In this document: in pieces, positions 26,011 through 35,643 of the stretch
Layout: each line of letters opens with the position of its first letter
Position numbering within the stretch: the first letter of the stretch is position 1
NCBI GenBank assembly: GCA_963674955.2
Contig: CAXXKR010000004.1
Span: 992,001-1,056,000, forward strand
Length of the DNA: 64,000 nt
Source of the DNA: G963674955 sp963674955
GTDB taxonomy: Bacteria; Desulfobacterota; Desulfovibrionia; Desulfovibrionales; Desulfovibrionaceae
Direction of reading: 5' to 3'
The notes under the pieces: generated by a model
What the model was told of the DNA's origin: nothing
Databases searched by the model: none
Seen by the model: the letters and a program-made list of their open reading frames with translations, nothing else
Position numbers and translations under genes: made by a program

Positions 26011-27690
26011 CTAAATGTACTTCATCAGATTCATCTGCATGATCATGCTGGCCGACCGGAGAACCGATTCGTACACGATCTGCTGTTGGGTGAGCTGGGT
26101 CATGAGCTCGGTGATATCCACGTCTTCGACCTGGCTCAACTGTTCTATCTCGTTGATCTTGACGGAATCGATTATCGCCTCGGCGGTCTCGACCCGATTT
26201 TCACGGCCGCCTACGCTGCCCGCCGAGTTCATCACATGGGCGTGAACTTCCTTGAGATTGGCCAGGGCCTGCTGCACGCCGGTCTGGTTGTTGGTTTCCA
26301 GGAAGGCCACAAGGTTTCCTATGGTCTCGAACAGATTCTTGGAACCGCCGCTGTTGGAGGTCAGGACAATGGTCGCATTGGGATTGCCGGCCTCAGAGAA
26401 AACAACGGAGGCGTTGCTGCTGGCCAGGTCAAGATTATCACCGCCGGCCGACAACACCAGGTCCGGATCCTGAAAGATTCCGCCGAAAATATCCATGCCC
26501 ACATCATTGATGCGCACTGTTTCCGTGGACGTTATCCCAAGATTAATGGAGGCGGTCCTGGGGGTAAGGAGAAATTGGTTGCCCGGCTGCAGGGTGTTGC
26601 CGCCGTTGGAGGTCAGGGTAAGGACCGCAGGCGGGATGCTGATGACCGCATTGGAGGCCGTCCCGTCGGCCGGAGTAGTGTTGCCCGACACCCAGGTCAT
26701 TCCGCCGTCTTCGCTGTAGGAATACTCGATCTGCTGATCAAGGCCCACGGCCGTGCTGTTGTCGATGCGCACCAGAAGATTTCTGTTCAGCGTTCCGCCG
26801 CCCACCGTGGCGTTTATCGTGCTCAGGTTCGCTCCGAACTTCTGGACCGCAATGCTCTCCTCGTCGTCGCCCATGTACTGGGCCGAAGGCCGCAGCCAGA
26901 GCCATGTGCCCTGAGACTCTCCCGGATCGTTCTCGGGAGTGACCTTGACCGCAGTGTTCACGTTGTCGAAAACCACGGCAGTGCCGCTTGAAGGCAAATC
27001 CAGCCTGACGTTGCTGCCGGCCACCGTGATGGCGCCGTCGGTCTCCCAGCTGTCTCCGCCGTCAACGCTGTAACGCACCGCGCAGTTTGGATTGGAAAGG
27101 GCTATGCTCCCGCCTGTGGGAGTGGCTCCCGTGGTGTCGTAGAACTGGACCAGAACCGTGGTTCTGGAATCGCCCTCAATGGAAAAAGACGAACCGGTGG
27201 CGCTGCCGGTGTCCACCAGATTCTCGTCGTTGGTGGTCATCCAGAGGATTTCCTTGAAGGCGGGCTGGTCGGTCTTGTGCCCCGCATAGATGCTTTTTCC
27301 GGAAAATTCAGTGTTGCTGAGCCCCACAAGCTGGCTCATGATGTTCCGAAGCTCGTATCCGATCTGCTCCCTGTTGTCGTCGGTCAAGGTGCCTGTCGCC
27401 GCTTGCTGGGCCAGTTCCTTGGCCCTGGTCAGGAGCACGGAAACCTGCTGGATGGTGCCGTCGGACTGGGCAAGCCAGCCCTTGGCCGTGCTGATGTTCT
27501 CCTCGTACTGTTCCAAGGCGTTTATGGCGTCCCTGTGATCGAGGATATTCGCCATGCCTGACGGATCGTCCGAAGGCTTATTGACCTTCTTCTGGGTCTG
27601 GGCCTGAATGTTCAGCTCCATCAATTCAGACAACGACTTATTCATGTTGCTGATATAATTTGTAAAGAGCATCTGTTGAGAAACACGCAT
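26011..27690 (-). CDS. flgL: Flagellar hook-filament junction protein FlgL
   Basis: A 559-residue FlgL. The N-terminal helices MRVSQQMLFTNYISNMNKS...NKPSDDPSGMANILD and the C-terminal helices VENRVETAEAIIDSVK...TQQQIVYESVLRSASMIMQMNLMKYI-type region are flagellin-like coiled-coil parts. Residues about 150-430 form a large beta-rich insertion, nearly double the enteric FlgL length (about 317), and would be surface-exposed at the junction. Motifs such as TTNDENLVDTG and SYSEDGGMTWVSG recur in the insert. It lies 15 bp after flgK. Confidence 0.93.
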   Translation of the reverse strand: MRVSQQMLFTNYISNMNKSLSELMELNIQAQTQKKVNKPSDDPSGMANILDHRDAINALEQYEENISTAKGWLAQSDGTIQQVSVLLTRAKELAQQAATGTLTDDNREQIGYELRNIMSQLVGLSNTEFSGKSIYAGHKTDQPAFKEILWMTTNDENLVDTGSATGSSFSIEGDSRTTVLVQFYDTTGATPTGGSIALSNPNCAVRYSVDGGDSWETDGAITVAGSNVRLDLPSSGTAVVFDNVNTAVKVTPENDPGESQGTWLWLRPSAQYMGDDEESIAVQKFGANLSTINATVGGGTLNRNLLVRIDNSTAVGLDQQIEYSYSEDGGMTWVSGNTTPADGTASNAVISIPPAVLTLTSNGGNTLQPGNQFLLTPRTASINLGITSTETVRINDVGMDIFGGIFQDPDLVLSAGGDNLDLASSNASVVFSEAGNPNATIVLTSNSGGSKNLFETIGNLVAFLETNNQTGVQQALANLKEVHAHVMNSAGSVGGRENRVETAEAIIDSVKINEIEQLSQVEDVDITELMTQLTQQQIVYESVLRSASMIMQMNLMKYI

Positions 27691-27705
27691 GGCTTATCCC
27701 TCTCC

Positions 27706-29856
27706 CTACTGTTTCAGAGCCAGCACGGTTTGCAGCATCTCGTCGGCCGTGGTTATGAGCTTGGCAGCGGCCGTGTAGGCATGCTGGTACATGACGAGAT
27801 TGGTCATTTCCTCGTCCAGGTTGACGCCCGCCATGGACTGCTGGCGATCGTTCAGATTGTCGGTCAGCGCTTTGGTGTAATCCTTGTTGTATGAAACGTT
27901 GGCCACGTCCCTGCCCACGTTGGTGACCAGTCCGTTATAGTATTCCAGCAGGGTGCTGGTCGTGGAGCCTTCCTGAAAGGTCACGAAGGCCATTTCCATG
28001 TCCTTCACATCGTAAAGCAGCTGGGCCGTGGTTATGTCGCCGCTGTTCATCTCTCCCGCGCCGTTGACGTGGCCGGTGGCCAGATGGTCGAGGTCGCTGC
28101 CGAGGTGATCGCAGACGGCTATGCTTCCGGCGTCGGTGCCCTTAAAAAAAGTGTTCAGTCCCAATGCGGCGTATATTCCGGTGGAATCGGTCCCAAAGGC
28201 GAAATTATAGCCAGACTGGGCTTCGATCCTGAGCTGGTTGTTGACCAGGGTGGCGGTCAGGGCCCCGTTGAACGTCCTGTTGATGGCCGCAGCCGCATCA
28301 CTCAAGGTATGAACATCGGGATTGAAATTCTGCTGCCCGGCGGCGGCGCTCCAGTCCAGGGCCGCGCCCGAAGCCAGATTGCCGGTGCTGGTATTGTAGA
28401 CATACATCATGGAGCTGCCGGACTGCAGCCTTCTGTTGAAGTAAAGCCCGGTGGAGTCGCTGCCCAGGGCCATGTCGGTATGGTCCACGGAATAGGTCCC
28501 GTTCATGAAGGAATAAGTTTCCTGCCCGGTTCCCTGGCTGTGCAGCCGGTTCACGTTCCAGATCAGATTCTCGGTGAAGGTGTCCAGCTTGTCGCGATAC
28601 TTACCCACATAGTCGTCGTGAAAATTGAAATATGCGGCCAGTGTCCCGCCGCGCACCCGGCGCGTATTGTCTTCGCCGCTCTGGAATATCTGGGGGGTAA
28701 TGTTTTCCTTGTGGGAAGTGTTCCGCACCCAGTAAAGGGCCTTTTTGGGCACGATGGTGAAACGGTCGCCCGCCGTGAAGTTCTGGGCGGGAGCGGCAGC
28801 CGGGTCGGCGCTGGTTCCGAACCAAATGTCCAGGTTCTCGACCTGGACCTTGCCGTCTTCAGGACGGGCATAAAAATATTTCACGTCTCCGTTCTCATCC
28901 GTGAGCCAGGTGTTGCCGCCGTCCAGGGAAACCCTGAACTGGGCCGCAGCGGAACCATTGCTGACCATGCCCAGTGCGGCGCCTTCATTGCCCAAATTGG
29001 CCGGATCAACGAACTCGAGAGTATATTCGTAAGTGTCGTTGCCCTCGTAATACAATTCCCCGTCAAAGGTCGAACTGTGGTACAAATCCTTGGTGGTCTC
29101 GCCTGCGGAGTACTCCAGAAGAAAATGATCTTGGCCGTCCACCAGCACCTGACCGGCCAGGGTGGTGATGGTCACCTCGCCCCTGCCGTTGTCGATGTAG
29201 TTGATGTCGATGGTTTCGCCCAGGCTGCGCACCAACAGATCCCTCTTGTCGTAGAGAGAATTGGGAGTATTGCTCCCCTCGATATGGTGGATGTTGATCT
29301 GCCGGTTCAACTCGGCAATATCCTCCATCAACTGATTGGCCGTCTTCACGGTCTCGTCGATAAGCAGCTCCACCCTGTCCTGCATGACGGCAAGGCTGGT
29401 GTCCGCCTGATTAAGCAGGCCGCTCAAAGTGGTCGCCTGGTTGACCACCTGAAGACGGCTGGCGTATCCGGATGGGTCCTGGGTCAGGTCGTTCCATGAA
29501 TTGAAATAGGCGGATATGGCGCCGCTGATGCCGTTTTCCTTGGATTCGTTGAACAGGGCCTCCACCGAGCCGAGGGTGCTGTCAAGGGCTTCCCAGCGGG
29601 AAGACTTGGCGGCTTCGGAATAGTATTGCAGTTCCACGAATTCGTCGAAACTGCGCATGATCTGGGTGGCCCGCACCCCTGTGCCGATCTGTCCGGGATA
29701 ATAGTCTATTCCCGGACCTTCCTCCAGAACCACCCGCCTTCGGGCATAGCCTTCCGTGTCCACATTGGCGATGTTCTCGCCCGTGACCTGGAGAGCGGCC
29801 TGGGACGCAAAAAGCGCCCAGCGGCCTACATTGAGTATGGAACTGGGACTGGACAT
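27706..29856 (-). CDS. flgK: Flagellar hook-associated protein 1 FlgK
   Basis: A 716-residue FlgK. The N-terminus has the rod/hook signature (ALFASQAALQVTGENIANVDTEGYARR); the C-terminus is GVNLDEEMTNLVMYQHAYTAAAKLITTADEMLQTVL. The central variable region, about 200-600, is beta-rich and has SVDGGNTWL-like repeats similar in style to the insert in FlgL. It forms the first junction ring between hook and filament. Its ATG overlaps the flgN stop by one base (TGATG), so translation is coupled. Confidence 0.95.
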   Translation of the reverse strand: MSSPSSILNVGRWALFASQAALQVTGENIANVDTEGYARRRVVLEEGPGIDYYPGQIGTGVRATQIMRSFDEFVELQYYSEAAKSSRWEALDSTLGSVEALFNESKENGISGAISAYFNSWNDLTQDPSGYASRLQVVNQATTLSGLLNQADTSLAVMQDRVELLIDETVKTANQLMEDIAELNRQINIHHIEGSNTPNSLYDKRDLLVRSLGETIDINYIDNGRGEVTITTLAGQVLVDGQDHFLLEYSAGETTKDLYHSSTFDGELYYEGNDTYEYTLEFVDPANLGNEGAALGMVSNGSAAAQFRVSLDGGNTWLTDENGDVKYFYARPEDGKVQVENLDIWFGTSADPAAAPAQNFTAGDRFTIVPKKALYWVRNTSHKENITPQIFQSGEDNTRRVRGGTLAAYFNFHDDYVGKYRDKLDTFTENLIWNVNRLHSQGTGQETYSFMNGTYSVDHTDMALGSDSTGLYFNRRLQSGSSMMYVYNTSTGNLASGAALDWSAAAGQQNFNPDVHTLSDAAAAINRTFNGALTATLVNNQLRIEAQSGYNFAFGTDSTGIYAALGLNTFFKGTDAGSIAVCDHLGSDLDHLATGHVNGAGEMNSGDITTAQLLYDVKDMEMAFVTFQEGSTTSTLLEYYNGLVTNVGRDVANVSYNKDYTKALTDNLNDRQQSMAGVNLDEEMTNLVMYQHAYTAAAKLITTADEMLQTVLALKQ

Positions 29857-30332
29857 CAGAGCCTACCACTAAGCAGCGAGGGCTGCGTCCCGCCTACATT
29901 GGCGAAACGCCCCTTGGCTGAATAGGTGTCCCTGTTCTTGGGCTGGATTTCCTTGTGCAGGAACTGCAGAAGTTGCTTGCTCTGGTCAAACAGGCCCATT
30001 GCCAGGTTCTGGTTCTTGGCCGCCTGGACAGCGCTTTGCTGCTCCATTTCGTCCAATTCGGCCAGAAGCGCGTCCACCTTGTCCCTGTCGTCGCACGCCA
30101 TGTCCAGCTGGACAAGCCTTTCAGCCTCGGGGTCGTGTCTCTTGATCTCGGTCTTGAGAGACAAGCGTTCCACCGCCAGCTGGCGCATGAGTTCCTGAAT
30201 GGACAATTCCATGCGCGAGACTTCCTTGGGACGGCGATCCATGAGCAGGGAAAATTCTTCCTCAAGAAGGGTGCGCAAAAGGAGCATTCCCTTTTGCTGG
30301 CGGGTCAAACTTTCCTGTATCCTTTGCATCAT
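29856..30332 (-). CDS. flgN: FlgN-family export chaperone
   Basis: A 158-residue all-helical protein with heptad patterns through residues 1-120 and the FlgN-type layout (LTRQQKGMLLLRTLLEEEFSLLMDRRPKEVSRME, residues 9-42). FlgN binds FlgK and FlgL C-termini and delivers them to the export gate. Its position directly before flgK with overlapping stop/start supports the call. The remaining 138 bp upstream separate it from the rod-binding protein gene, so it may have its own promoter, though I see no good flagellar consensus there. Confidence 0.82.
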   Translation of the reverse strand: MMQRIQESLTRQQKGMLLLRTLLEEEFSLLMDRRPKEVSRMELSIQELMRQLAVERLSLKTEIKRHDPEAERLVQLDMACDDRDKVDALLAELDEMEQQSAVQAAKNQNLAMGLFDQSKQLLQFLHKEIQPKNRDTYSAKGRFANVGGTQPSLLSGRL

Positions 30333-30470
30333 CCTGCCCCTTGATACTACATAATAACTTGTTTTTTAAGCCATTAATAAACAATTTTAGATTCGCACGG
30401 CCCTGACGAACAATTTGCTTCGCCGTTGATTTTGCAAGTACCCTGCCACGATGAAAAAGGCTGTCTCGGC

Positions 30471-31094
30471 CTATTTGCCGCCGTCCTTCATGACCACGTT
30501 CATGGTTCCGGCCTGCTCCCTCGCGTGGTCCAGCTCAATCTGCCGGGCCAGGGCGTTGACCCGGGACATTACGTCGTTGTTTCCCACTATGGGCCTGGAA
30601 ACGGCCTTGTTTGTAGACGCATCCCCGTTCAAGGCCTTTTCAGGGGACTTGAATCCATCTTCCGCCTCTTGCAGGGAGCGGATTCCGTTCTTGCCGGACT
30701 CGGTCAGGGGTTTGATCTCGACGGTCCCCGGCATGCTTTCCGCGCCTGTGTTCTTGAGCTTGTCCTTGAGCTGGTCATAGAGCATGTCGCTGAGGCCGAT
30801 GCCTCCGCCCTCGGCAATCTTTTCGGCAAAGGCCCGGTCGAACATGGACAGGTACATTTCCTCCTGCTTGCTGTGCAGATAGCCTTCCTTGGGTATGGTG
30901 GACTGCATCTCCTGCCAAAGCTTGCTGATGAACACAGCCTCGAAATCCTGGCAGGCCTCTTTGAGCTTCTTTTCCTTGCCCGGGCCTGGGGTCAGGTTGT
31001 TCTTCAGGTTGTCCATCTGGACCTTGAAACGGACCAGCTCCTGATTGCTGGCCTGGGCCTTCATGGTCGCGGCATTGACGCCTGATTCGATCAT
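30471..31094 (-). CDS. flgJ: FlgJ-like rod-binding protein (no muramidase domain)
   Basis: A 207-residue protein with the Rod-binding domain: ACQDFEAVFISKLWQEMQSTIP and MYLSMFDRAFAEKIAEGGGIGLSDMLYDQL (residues about 48-110). The C-terminal half is a hydrophilic linker ending in an FlgM-like ARQIELDHAREQAGTMNVV segment. It lacks the glucosaminidase domain of enteric FlgJ, so cell-wall opening must be done by another enzyme. The start is one base after the flgI stop, so translation is coupled. Confidence 0.88.
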   Translation of the reverse strand: MIESGVNAATMKAQASNQELVRFKVQMDNLKNNLTPGPGKEKKLKEACQDFEAVFISKLWQEMQSTIPKEGYLHSKQEEMYLSMFDRAFAEKIAEGGGIGLSDMLYDQLKDKLKNTGAESMPGTVEIKPLTESGKNGIRSLQEAEDGFKSPEKALNGDASTNKAVSRPIVGNNDVMSRVNALARQIELDHAREQAGTMNVVMKDGGK

Positions 31095-31095
31095 C

Positions 31096-32223
31096 TTAAA
31101 TCACCTCCACCACTGAATGCAGCGAACCGGCCGCCTTGAGCGCCCTGATTATCGAGATGAGATCCCTGGGGGCCGCGCCGATGGAGTTCAACCCGTCCAC
31201 CAGTTCCTGCAAGGTCGCGCCCTCCATGAGCATCAGCCTGTTGTTCTGCTCCTCCACGGCTATGTCCGTGACCGGTGTGGTCACGGTCTGGCCCTGGGAT
31301 GCGGGCAGGGGCTGGCTCACGTCCGCGCTCTCGGCGATGACGATCTGAAGGTTGCCGTGAGCCACGGCCACCTTGGACAGACGCACGTTGCCGCCGAGCA
31401 CGATGGTGCCGGTCTTTTCGTCCACCACGACCCTGGACCTGCCGTCGGGGGTGACTTCCAGATTTTCCAGGGAGGCCATGAGCGGGACCATGTCGCCCCT
31501 GAACTTCTCGGGCACGTCCAGGGAAACGGTGGAAATGTCCAAAGCCCTTGCAAACTGCCCGCCGATGGCTCCGTTGATGCTTCGGACCACCTGCATGGTG
31601 GTTCCGAAATCACGCGTGCTGAGATTCAGGGTCAAAATATCCTGCTGGTTGAATTTGAAGGGAACGCCTCTCTCCACCGTTGCTCCCCCCGGAATGCGGC
31701 CAACGGTGGGAATGTTCTTCTGAGCAGTGGCCGCCTCGCCCGCGGCGCTGAATCCGCCGATGGTCAAAGGCCCCTGCGCAACCGCGTAGACCTTGCCATC
31801 CAGCCCCTTAAGAGGGGTGACCAACAGGGTTCCGCCCAAAAGACTCTTGGCGTCGCCGAGGGAGGAAACCGTCACGTCCATGGGCGAACCGGGCTTGATG
31901 GAGACCGGCATCTTGGCCGAAACCATGACTGCGGCGACGTTCTTGGGCTTGAGGGTGTTCACGTTCACCTCGACGCCCATCTTGTCCAGCATGTTGCTCA
32001 TGGAGCGCATGGTGAACGGGGAGGAATTGCCGTCGCCCGTGCCCGAAAGTCCGACCACCAGGCCGTAGCCGATGAGTTCGTTGGTGCGCACGCCGCTGAA
32101 GGATGCGATGTCCTTGAGCCTGACCGCGGATACGTTCCGGGCCGGAAAAAGGGTCAGCAGCAGCGCCATGACGAGAGCTGCGGCAACCAGTGCGCTTACA
32201 TTATAATACCTCTGAACGGCCAT
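31096..32223 (-). CDS. flgI: Flagellar P-ring protein FlgI
   Basis: A 375-residue FlgI with a Sec signal peptide (hydrophobic core SALVAAALVMALLLTLF, cleavage near NVSA). The mature part begins VRLKDIASFSGVRTNELIGYGLVVGLSGTGD, a family hallmark, and ends ELVDGLNSIGAAPRDLISIIRALKAAGSLHSVVEVI. It forms the periplasmic P ring around the rod. I take the ATG at 32223: AAGGAG lies 6 nt upstream, and the 21-residue longer frame would bury the signal peptide. Confidence 0.95.
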   Translation of the reverse strand: MAVQRYYNVSALVAAALVMALLLTLFPARNVSAVRLKDIASFSGVRTNELIGYGLVVGLSGTGDGNSSPFTMRSMSNMLDKMGVEVNVNTLKPKNVAAVMVSAKMPVSIKPGSPMDVTVSSLGDAKSLLGGTLLVTPLKGLDGKVYAVAQGPLTIGGFSAAGEAATAQKNIPTVGRIPGGATVERGVPFKFNQQDILTLNLSTRDFGTTMQVVRSINGAIGGQFARALDISTVSLDVPEKFRGDMVPLMASLENLEVTPDGRSRVVVDEKTGTIVLGGNVRLSKVAVAHGNLQIVIAESADVSQPLPASQGQTVTTPVTDIAVEEQNNRLMLMEGATLQELVDGLNSIGAAPRDLISIIRALKAAGSLHSVVEVI

Positions 32224-32273
32224 CTTCATCTCCTTGCGGGTCCGCTTTCTACGCGAAACCATTGGCTGATTCC

Positions 32274-32969
32274 TTAAAAGGGCCAAATATTGTCCAGAAT
32301 CCTGGCCAGCCAGCCGGGACGCTGCTTGTCCGAAAGCACGCCTTCGCCGTAAACCTCTATGCGGGCCTCGGCCAGGTTCTTGGATGAAACGGTGTTGTCC
32401 GAGGCCACGTCGCTCTTGCGCACCAGCCCCCGGACCACCAAAATCTGGGTCTCGTTGTTGATCCTGATCTGACGGGCGCCCTCCACCTGCATGACCTTGC
32501 CGGGCAGCATGCGCACGATGCGGCAGGCCACAGTGGCGTTGAAGCTCGATTCCTGCTTGGTCTCACCGCTGCCCTTGAAGTCGCTGGTGGAACCCGCCTT
32601 GACCTTGGGATCCTGCATGTGCTGGACTCCAAGAGGCGTGGCCAGAAGGCCTACTATCCCTTCTGTGGGAAAGGCCTCTATTCCCAGTTCGATGTTGCTT
32701 TCGCGGTCCGCGTCGGTGTCGGCCTTGTTGCTGGCCTTGGTGGCTTCGGAAACCGTAACCAGGACGATGTCGCCCACCCTGGTGGCGCGATTGTCGTCAA
32801 ACAAAAATTCAGCCTGTGCCGGGCTGTACAGGGAACCCGGATTGTCCACCGGCTCCAGGTCCACCTGATCGGGCGGCGTCAATGCCGGCATGGTGGCCGG
32901 TTCCTGTCGTGCGGCGCATCCGTAGATCAAAAAAAGCACGGCAATGGCTGACAACATCAATCTATTCAT
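32274..32969 (-). CDS. flgH: Flagellar L-ring lipoprotein FlgH
   Basis: A 231-residue lipoprotein: MNRLMLSAIAVLFLIYGC with lipobox Cys18, then a short linker and the FlgH domain (SLYSPAQAEFLFDDNRATRVGDIVLVTVSEATKASNKA region, DFKGSGETKQESSFNATVACRIV region, EGARQIRINNETQILVVRGLVR region). It forms the outer-membrane L ring. It is 27 bp from flgA and 50 bp from flgI on the same strand. Confidence 0.95.
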   Translation of the reverse strand: MNRLMLSAIAVLFLIYGCAARQEPATMPALTPPDQVDLEPVDNPGSLYSPAQAEFLFDDNRATRVGDIVLVTVSEATKASNKADTDADRESNIELGIEAFPTEGIVGLLATPLGVQHMQDPKVKAGSTSDFKGSGETKQESSFNATVACRIVRMLPGKVMQVEGARQIRINNETQILVVRGLVRKSDVASDNTVSSKNLAEARIEVYGEGVLSDKQRPGWLARILDNIWPF

Positions 32970-32996
32970 GACCTTCTCCTAACGGGCCGTTGATAA

Positions 32997-34001
32997 TCAC
33001 CTGACGGCCACTGTGTGTTCGTCCACCACTGTGGCCTGAACGGTCTTGTTGCTTTGCAGGTTGCGTACGGAAACATCGTCGCCCACAGAACCGTCGCCAA
33101 GGGCCAGGGCCTTTACGGACAGCTTGATCCTGTCGCCCTGGTAGACCAAAACGACCTTGTCGCCCTTGGCCACCGCCGGCATGGGTTCAATAATGTCCAG
33201 AGATATGATCTGCCCCGCGCCCACCGAGCGGATGGTCCTCCAGGGACCGCCCTTCCCGTCCCAGGCGTCTTGATAATATGCGGTGTTCTTGCGCTTGAAA
33301 GTTATGTTTTCCGGCTTGATGGCCGCACCCCGGTGTATGGGATGCGCGGCGCAGGGAACAGACCGCCAGAGATTGATGAACACGCTGGCCGAAAGCCTTT
33401 GCCGAATCCGGTCGCCTGAACTCATGATGTTCAGCCTCAGAGGCAGCCGCCCGGCGTTGACATCCCTGGCCGAGGTTATCTCAAGCCTTTCGAACTCATT
33501 GGCCAGAAAAACACTGGGCGGCAGTCTGAAATCCCTCAATTCCGCCTGTCCGTCCAGGCCGGCCAATCGAATCCTGACGAATTCGCTGATCCGTTTCCTG
33601 AGTTCGTCGGCGGTGATGACCAGTCCGCCTTTTTGTATGGACAATTGGGAGGGCAAGGCGCACATGGCCGCCAATTCGGCTCCGAGATAGTATTTCAAGA
33701 GCCCTTGAAGCTTGGAACGGACCACAGTGACGGCGCGGCCATCCGGAGGCGAGGCCCAAAGCTCCTTCATTGACAGTTCTTGCCAAAGCCTTTCCGGGAC
33801 TTCGCCATAGGCTTCGGCTATGTCGCCAAGCAGGACCTTTTCGCCCTTCACGCAGGCGGCGTCCATGATCTTGAGCCGCCACTGGCTGGCTCCGGCCTCT
33901 TCGGGCGCGGAAAAGGACATGACCGCGAGGCCCAAGACAAGCGCCACCAGCAATACCCTTCCCGTCCTGGCCAGCATGTCCGTCGTCCCGGTTCCGAGCA
34001 T
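32997..34001 (-). CDS. flgA: Flagellar P-ring assembly chaperone FlgA
   Basis: A 334-residue FlgA with a signal peptide (RVLLVALVLGLAVMSFSA). It has an N-terminal linker domain, a middle region with LPSQLSIQKGGLVITADELR, and a C-terminal SAF/FlgA domain: RGAAIKPENITFKRKNTAYYQ, SVGAGQIISLDIIEPMPAVAKGDKVVL and ALGDGSVGDDVSVRNLQSNKTVQATV. It is longer than enteric FlgA (about 219) because of the N-terminal part. The ATG at 34001 follows GGAGG by 6 nt. It assists FlgI polymerisation in the periplasm. Confidence 0.92.
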   Translation of the reverse strand: MLGTGTTDMLARTGRVLLVALVLGLAVMSFSAPEEAGASQWRLKIMDAACVKGEKVLLGDIAEAYGEVPERLWQELSMKELWASPPDGRAVTVVRSKLQGLLKYYLGAELAAMCALPSQLSIQKGGLVITADELRKRISEFVRIRLAGLDGQAELRDFRLPPSVFLANEFERLEITSARDVNAGRLPLRLNIMSSGDRIRQRLSASVFINLWRSVPCAAHPIHRGAAIKPENITFKRKNTAYYQDAWDGKGGPWRTIRSVGAGQIISLDIIEPMPAVAKGDKVVLVYQGDRIKLSVKALALGDGSVGDDVSVRNLQSNKTVQATVVDEHTVAVR

Positions 34002-34027
34002 AATCCCTCCTCTCCCTGTCAAGTCCG

Positions 34028-34810
34028 CTAACGCTTGACGTTGATGGCCGTCTGCAACATGGCGTCCGAAGTGGTGATGGCCTTGGAGTTGACCTCAAAG
34101 GCCCTCTGCCCGATGATCAGGCCGACCATTTCGTCCACCATCTCCACGTTGGAGCCTTCCAGAAATCCCTGGGCCAAAGTGCCGTACTGGTTGTCGCCGG
34201 GAGTTCCCTGGACCGCAGGACCGGATGCCTCGGTGGCCACGTAGAGATTGCGGCCCACGGCGTTGAGTCCGGCGGGATTGATGAAATCGTAGACCTGGAT
34301 ATCGGCGGAGGCCAGTTCCTGCCCTCCCTTGTCCAGAGCCGCTATGTGTCCATCCTCGGTGATGGTCACGTTCACGGTCTCCGCCGGAACAGTGAATTCC
34401 GGCTGAAGGGGATACCCGTTGGCGGTCACGACCTTGCCGTCATTGTCCAGCTTGAAGGAACCGTCGCGCGTGTAGACATCCTCGCCGTTCTGGTTGACCA
34501 GGAAAAAGCCGTTGCCCTCGATGGCCACGTCCAGAGGGTTGCCCGTATTCTGGAAATCGCCCTGGGCAAAGAACTTGTGCACCGTCACGGGCCTGACGCC
34601 CATGCCGACCTGCATGCCCACAGGCAGCCTGTTGCCGCCCGCATTGACTGTACCGGCGATCTGCATGGTCTGGTACATGAGATCCTCGAACTCGGCCCTG
34701 CTTTTCTTGAAGGCTGTGGTATTGACGTTGGCCAGGTTGTTGGACAGCACATCTATGTGAGTCTGCTGGGCAACCATTCCCGTGGCCGCGGTCCACAATG
34801 AACGCATCAT
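34028..34810 (-). CDS. flgG: Flagellar distal rod protein FlgG
   Basis: A 260-residue FlgG of exactly the usual length. N-terminal motif MVAQQTHIDVLSNNLANVNTTAFKK and C-terminal EGSNVEMVDEMVGLIIGQRAFEVNSKAITTSDAMLQTAINVKR are diagnostic; the middle has GNPLDVAIEGNGFFLVNQ. It builds the distal rod. It lies between flgF (23 bp) and flgA (26 bp). Confidence 0.97.
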   Translation of the reverse strand: MMRSLWTAATGMVAQQTHIDVLSNNLANVNTTAFKKSRAEFEDLMYQTMQIAGTVNAGGNRLPVGMQVGMGVRPVTVHKFFAQGDFQNTGNPLDVAIEGNGFFLVNQNGEDVYTRDGSFKLDNDGKVVTANGYPLQPEFTVPAETVNVTITEDGHIAALDKGGQELASADIQVYDFINPAGLNAVGRNLYVATEASGPAVQGTPGDNQYGTLAQGFLEGSNVEMVDEMVGLIIGQRAFEVNSKAITTSDAMLQTAINVKR

Positions 34811-34833
34811 TTCTTAAAACCCTCCGTTTCTCA

Positions 34834-35613
34834 TCAAGTTGTACGGCCAAGCCTCATGATCATCTGCTTGCTCATCTGATCCGTGGTGGTCATCATTTTC
34901 TGATAGGCCTGAAAGGAGCGCTGGGTCTCGATCATGGAAACCATTTCCGTGACCACCTCCACGTTGCTCTTTTCCAGGTAGCCCTGTTCCACGGTCAAGC
35001 CTTCAGGCTCGGTCTCCTGAGCCGCGCTTCCGTCACGTATTTTCAAAAGATTGCTGCCGATCTTTTCCAATTCCTTGAGGTCGGTAACCCCGACAAGCTC
35101 CAAGGCTCCGACAACCTCGCCGTCAACCCGGAAGGTGCCGCTGGTGTCGACCTGGAGCTGCGCCCCTATGGGCAGGTTGATGGGTCCGCCCTGGCCGAGA
35201 ACCTCGAAGCCCTGCTCGGTCAGCACGCGCCCGTCCGAGGAAAGCTGAAAACTGCCGCTGCGCGTCAAAAAATCGCCTTCCGGGGTTCGAACCTTGAAGA
35301 AGCCCTCACCGTTCAGGGCGAAATCCAATGAGTTCCCGGTGACTTGCATGCTGCCCTGGGTGAAGTCCATCTTCTCGTCGGACAGCCTGGGCTTGGCCAC
35401 AATATCCGGCTTGGGCCAAAGCTCCTTATCGCGAAGAAAAGGCTTGGCATCCACCAGATAATCATGGGCATAGCGCAAGAAGGTGTCGTGAAACGCGACC
35501 TTGTCCTTTTTGTATCCCGTGGTGTTAACGTTCGCCAAATTATTGGCTATCAGGTTCATCCTGACTTCATTGGCCATTGCGCCGTACATGGCGCTGTATA
35601 CGCTGTCTCGCAT
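34834..35613 (-). CDS. flgF: Flagellar proximal rod protein FlgF
   Basis: A 259-residue FlgF: DSVYSAMYGAMANEVRMNLIANNLANVNTTGYKK at residues 3-36, the hook-protein middle domain with NSLDFALNGEGFFKV, and the C-terminal LEKSNVEVVTEMVSMIETQRSFQAYQKMMTT region. The ATG at 35613 has AGGAGG seven bases upstream; the longer frame from 35685 would run through the promoter. It is the first gene of the rod/ring operon and sits just behind a sigma-54 site. Confidence 0.96.
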   Translation of the reverse strand: MRDSVYSAMYGAMANEVRMNLIANNLANVNTTGYKKDKVAFHDTFLRYAHDYLVDAKPFLRDKELWPKPDIVAKPRLSDEKMDFTQGSMQVTGNSLDFALNGEGFFKVRTPEGDFLTRSGSFQLSSDGRVLTEQGFEVLGQGGPINLPIGAQLQVDTSGTFRVDGEVVGALELVGVTDLKELEKIGSNLLKIRDGSAAQETEPEGLTVEQGYLEKSNVEVVTEMVSMIETQRSFQAYQKMMTTTDQMSKQMIMRLGRTT

Positions 35614-35643
35614 GAGTTTCCCTCCTGCTCTGGGCAAAAAATA

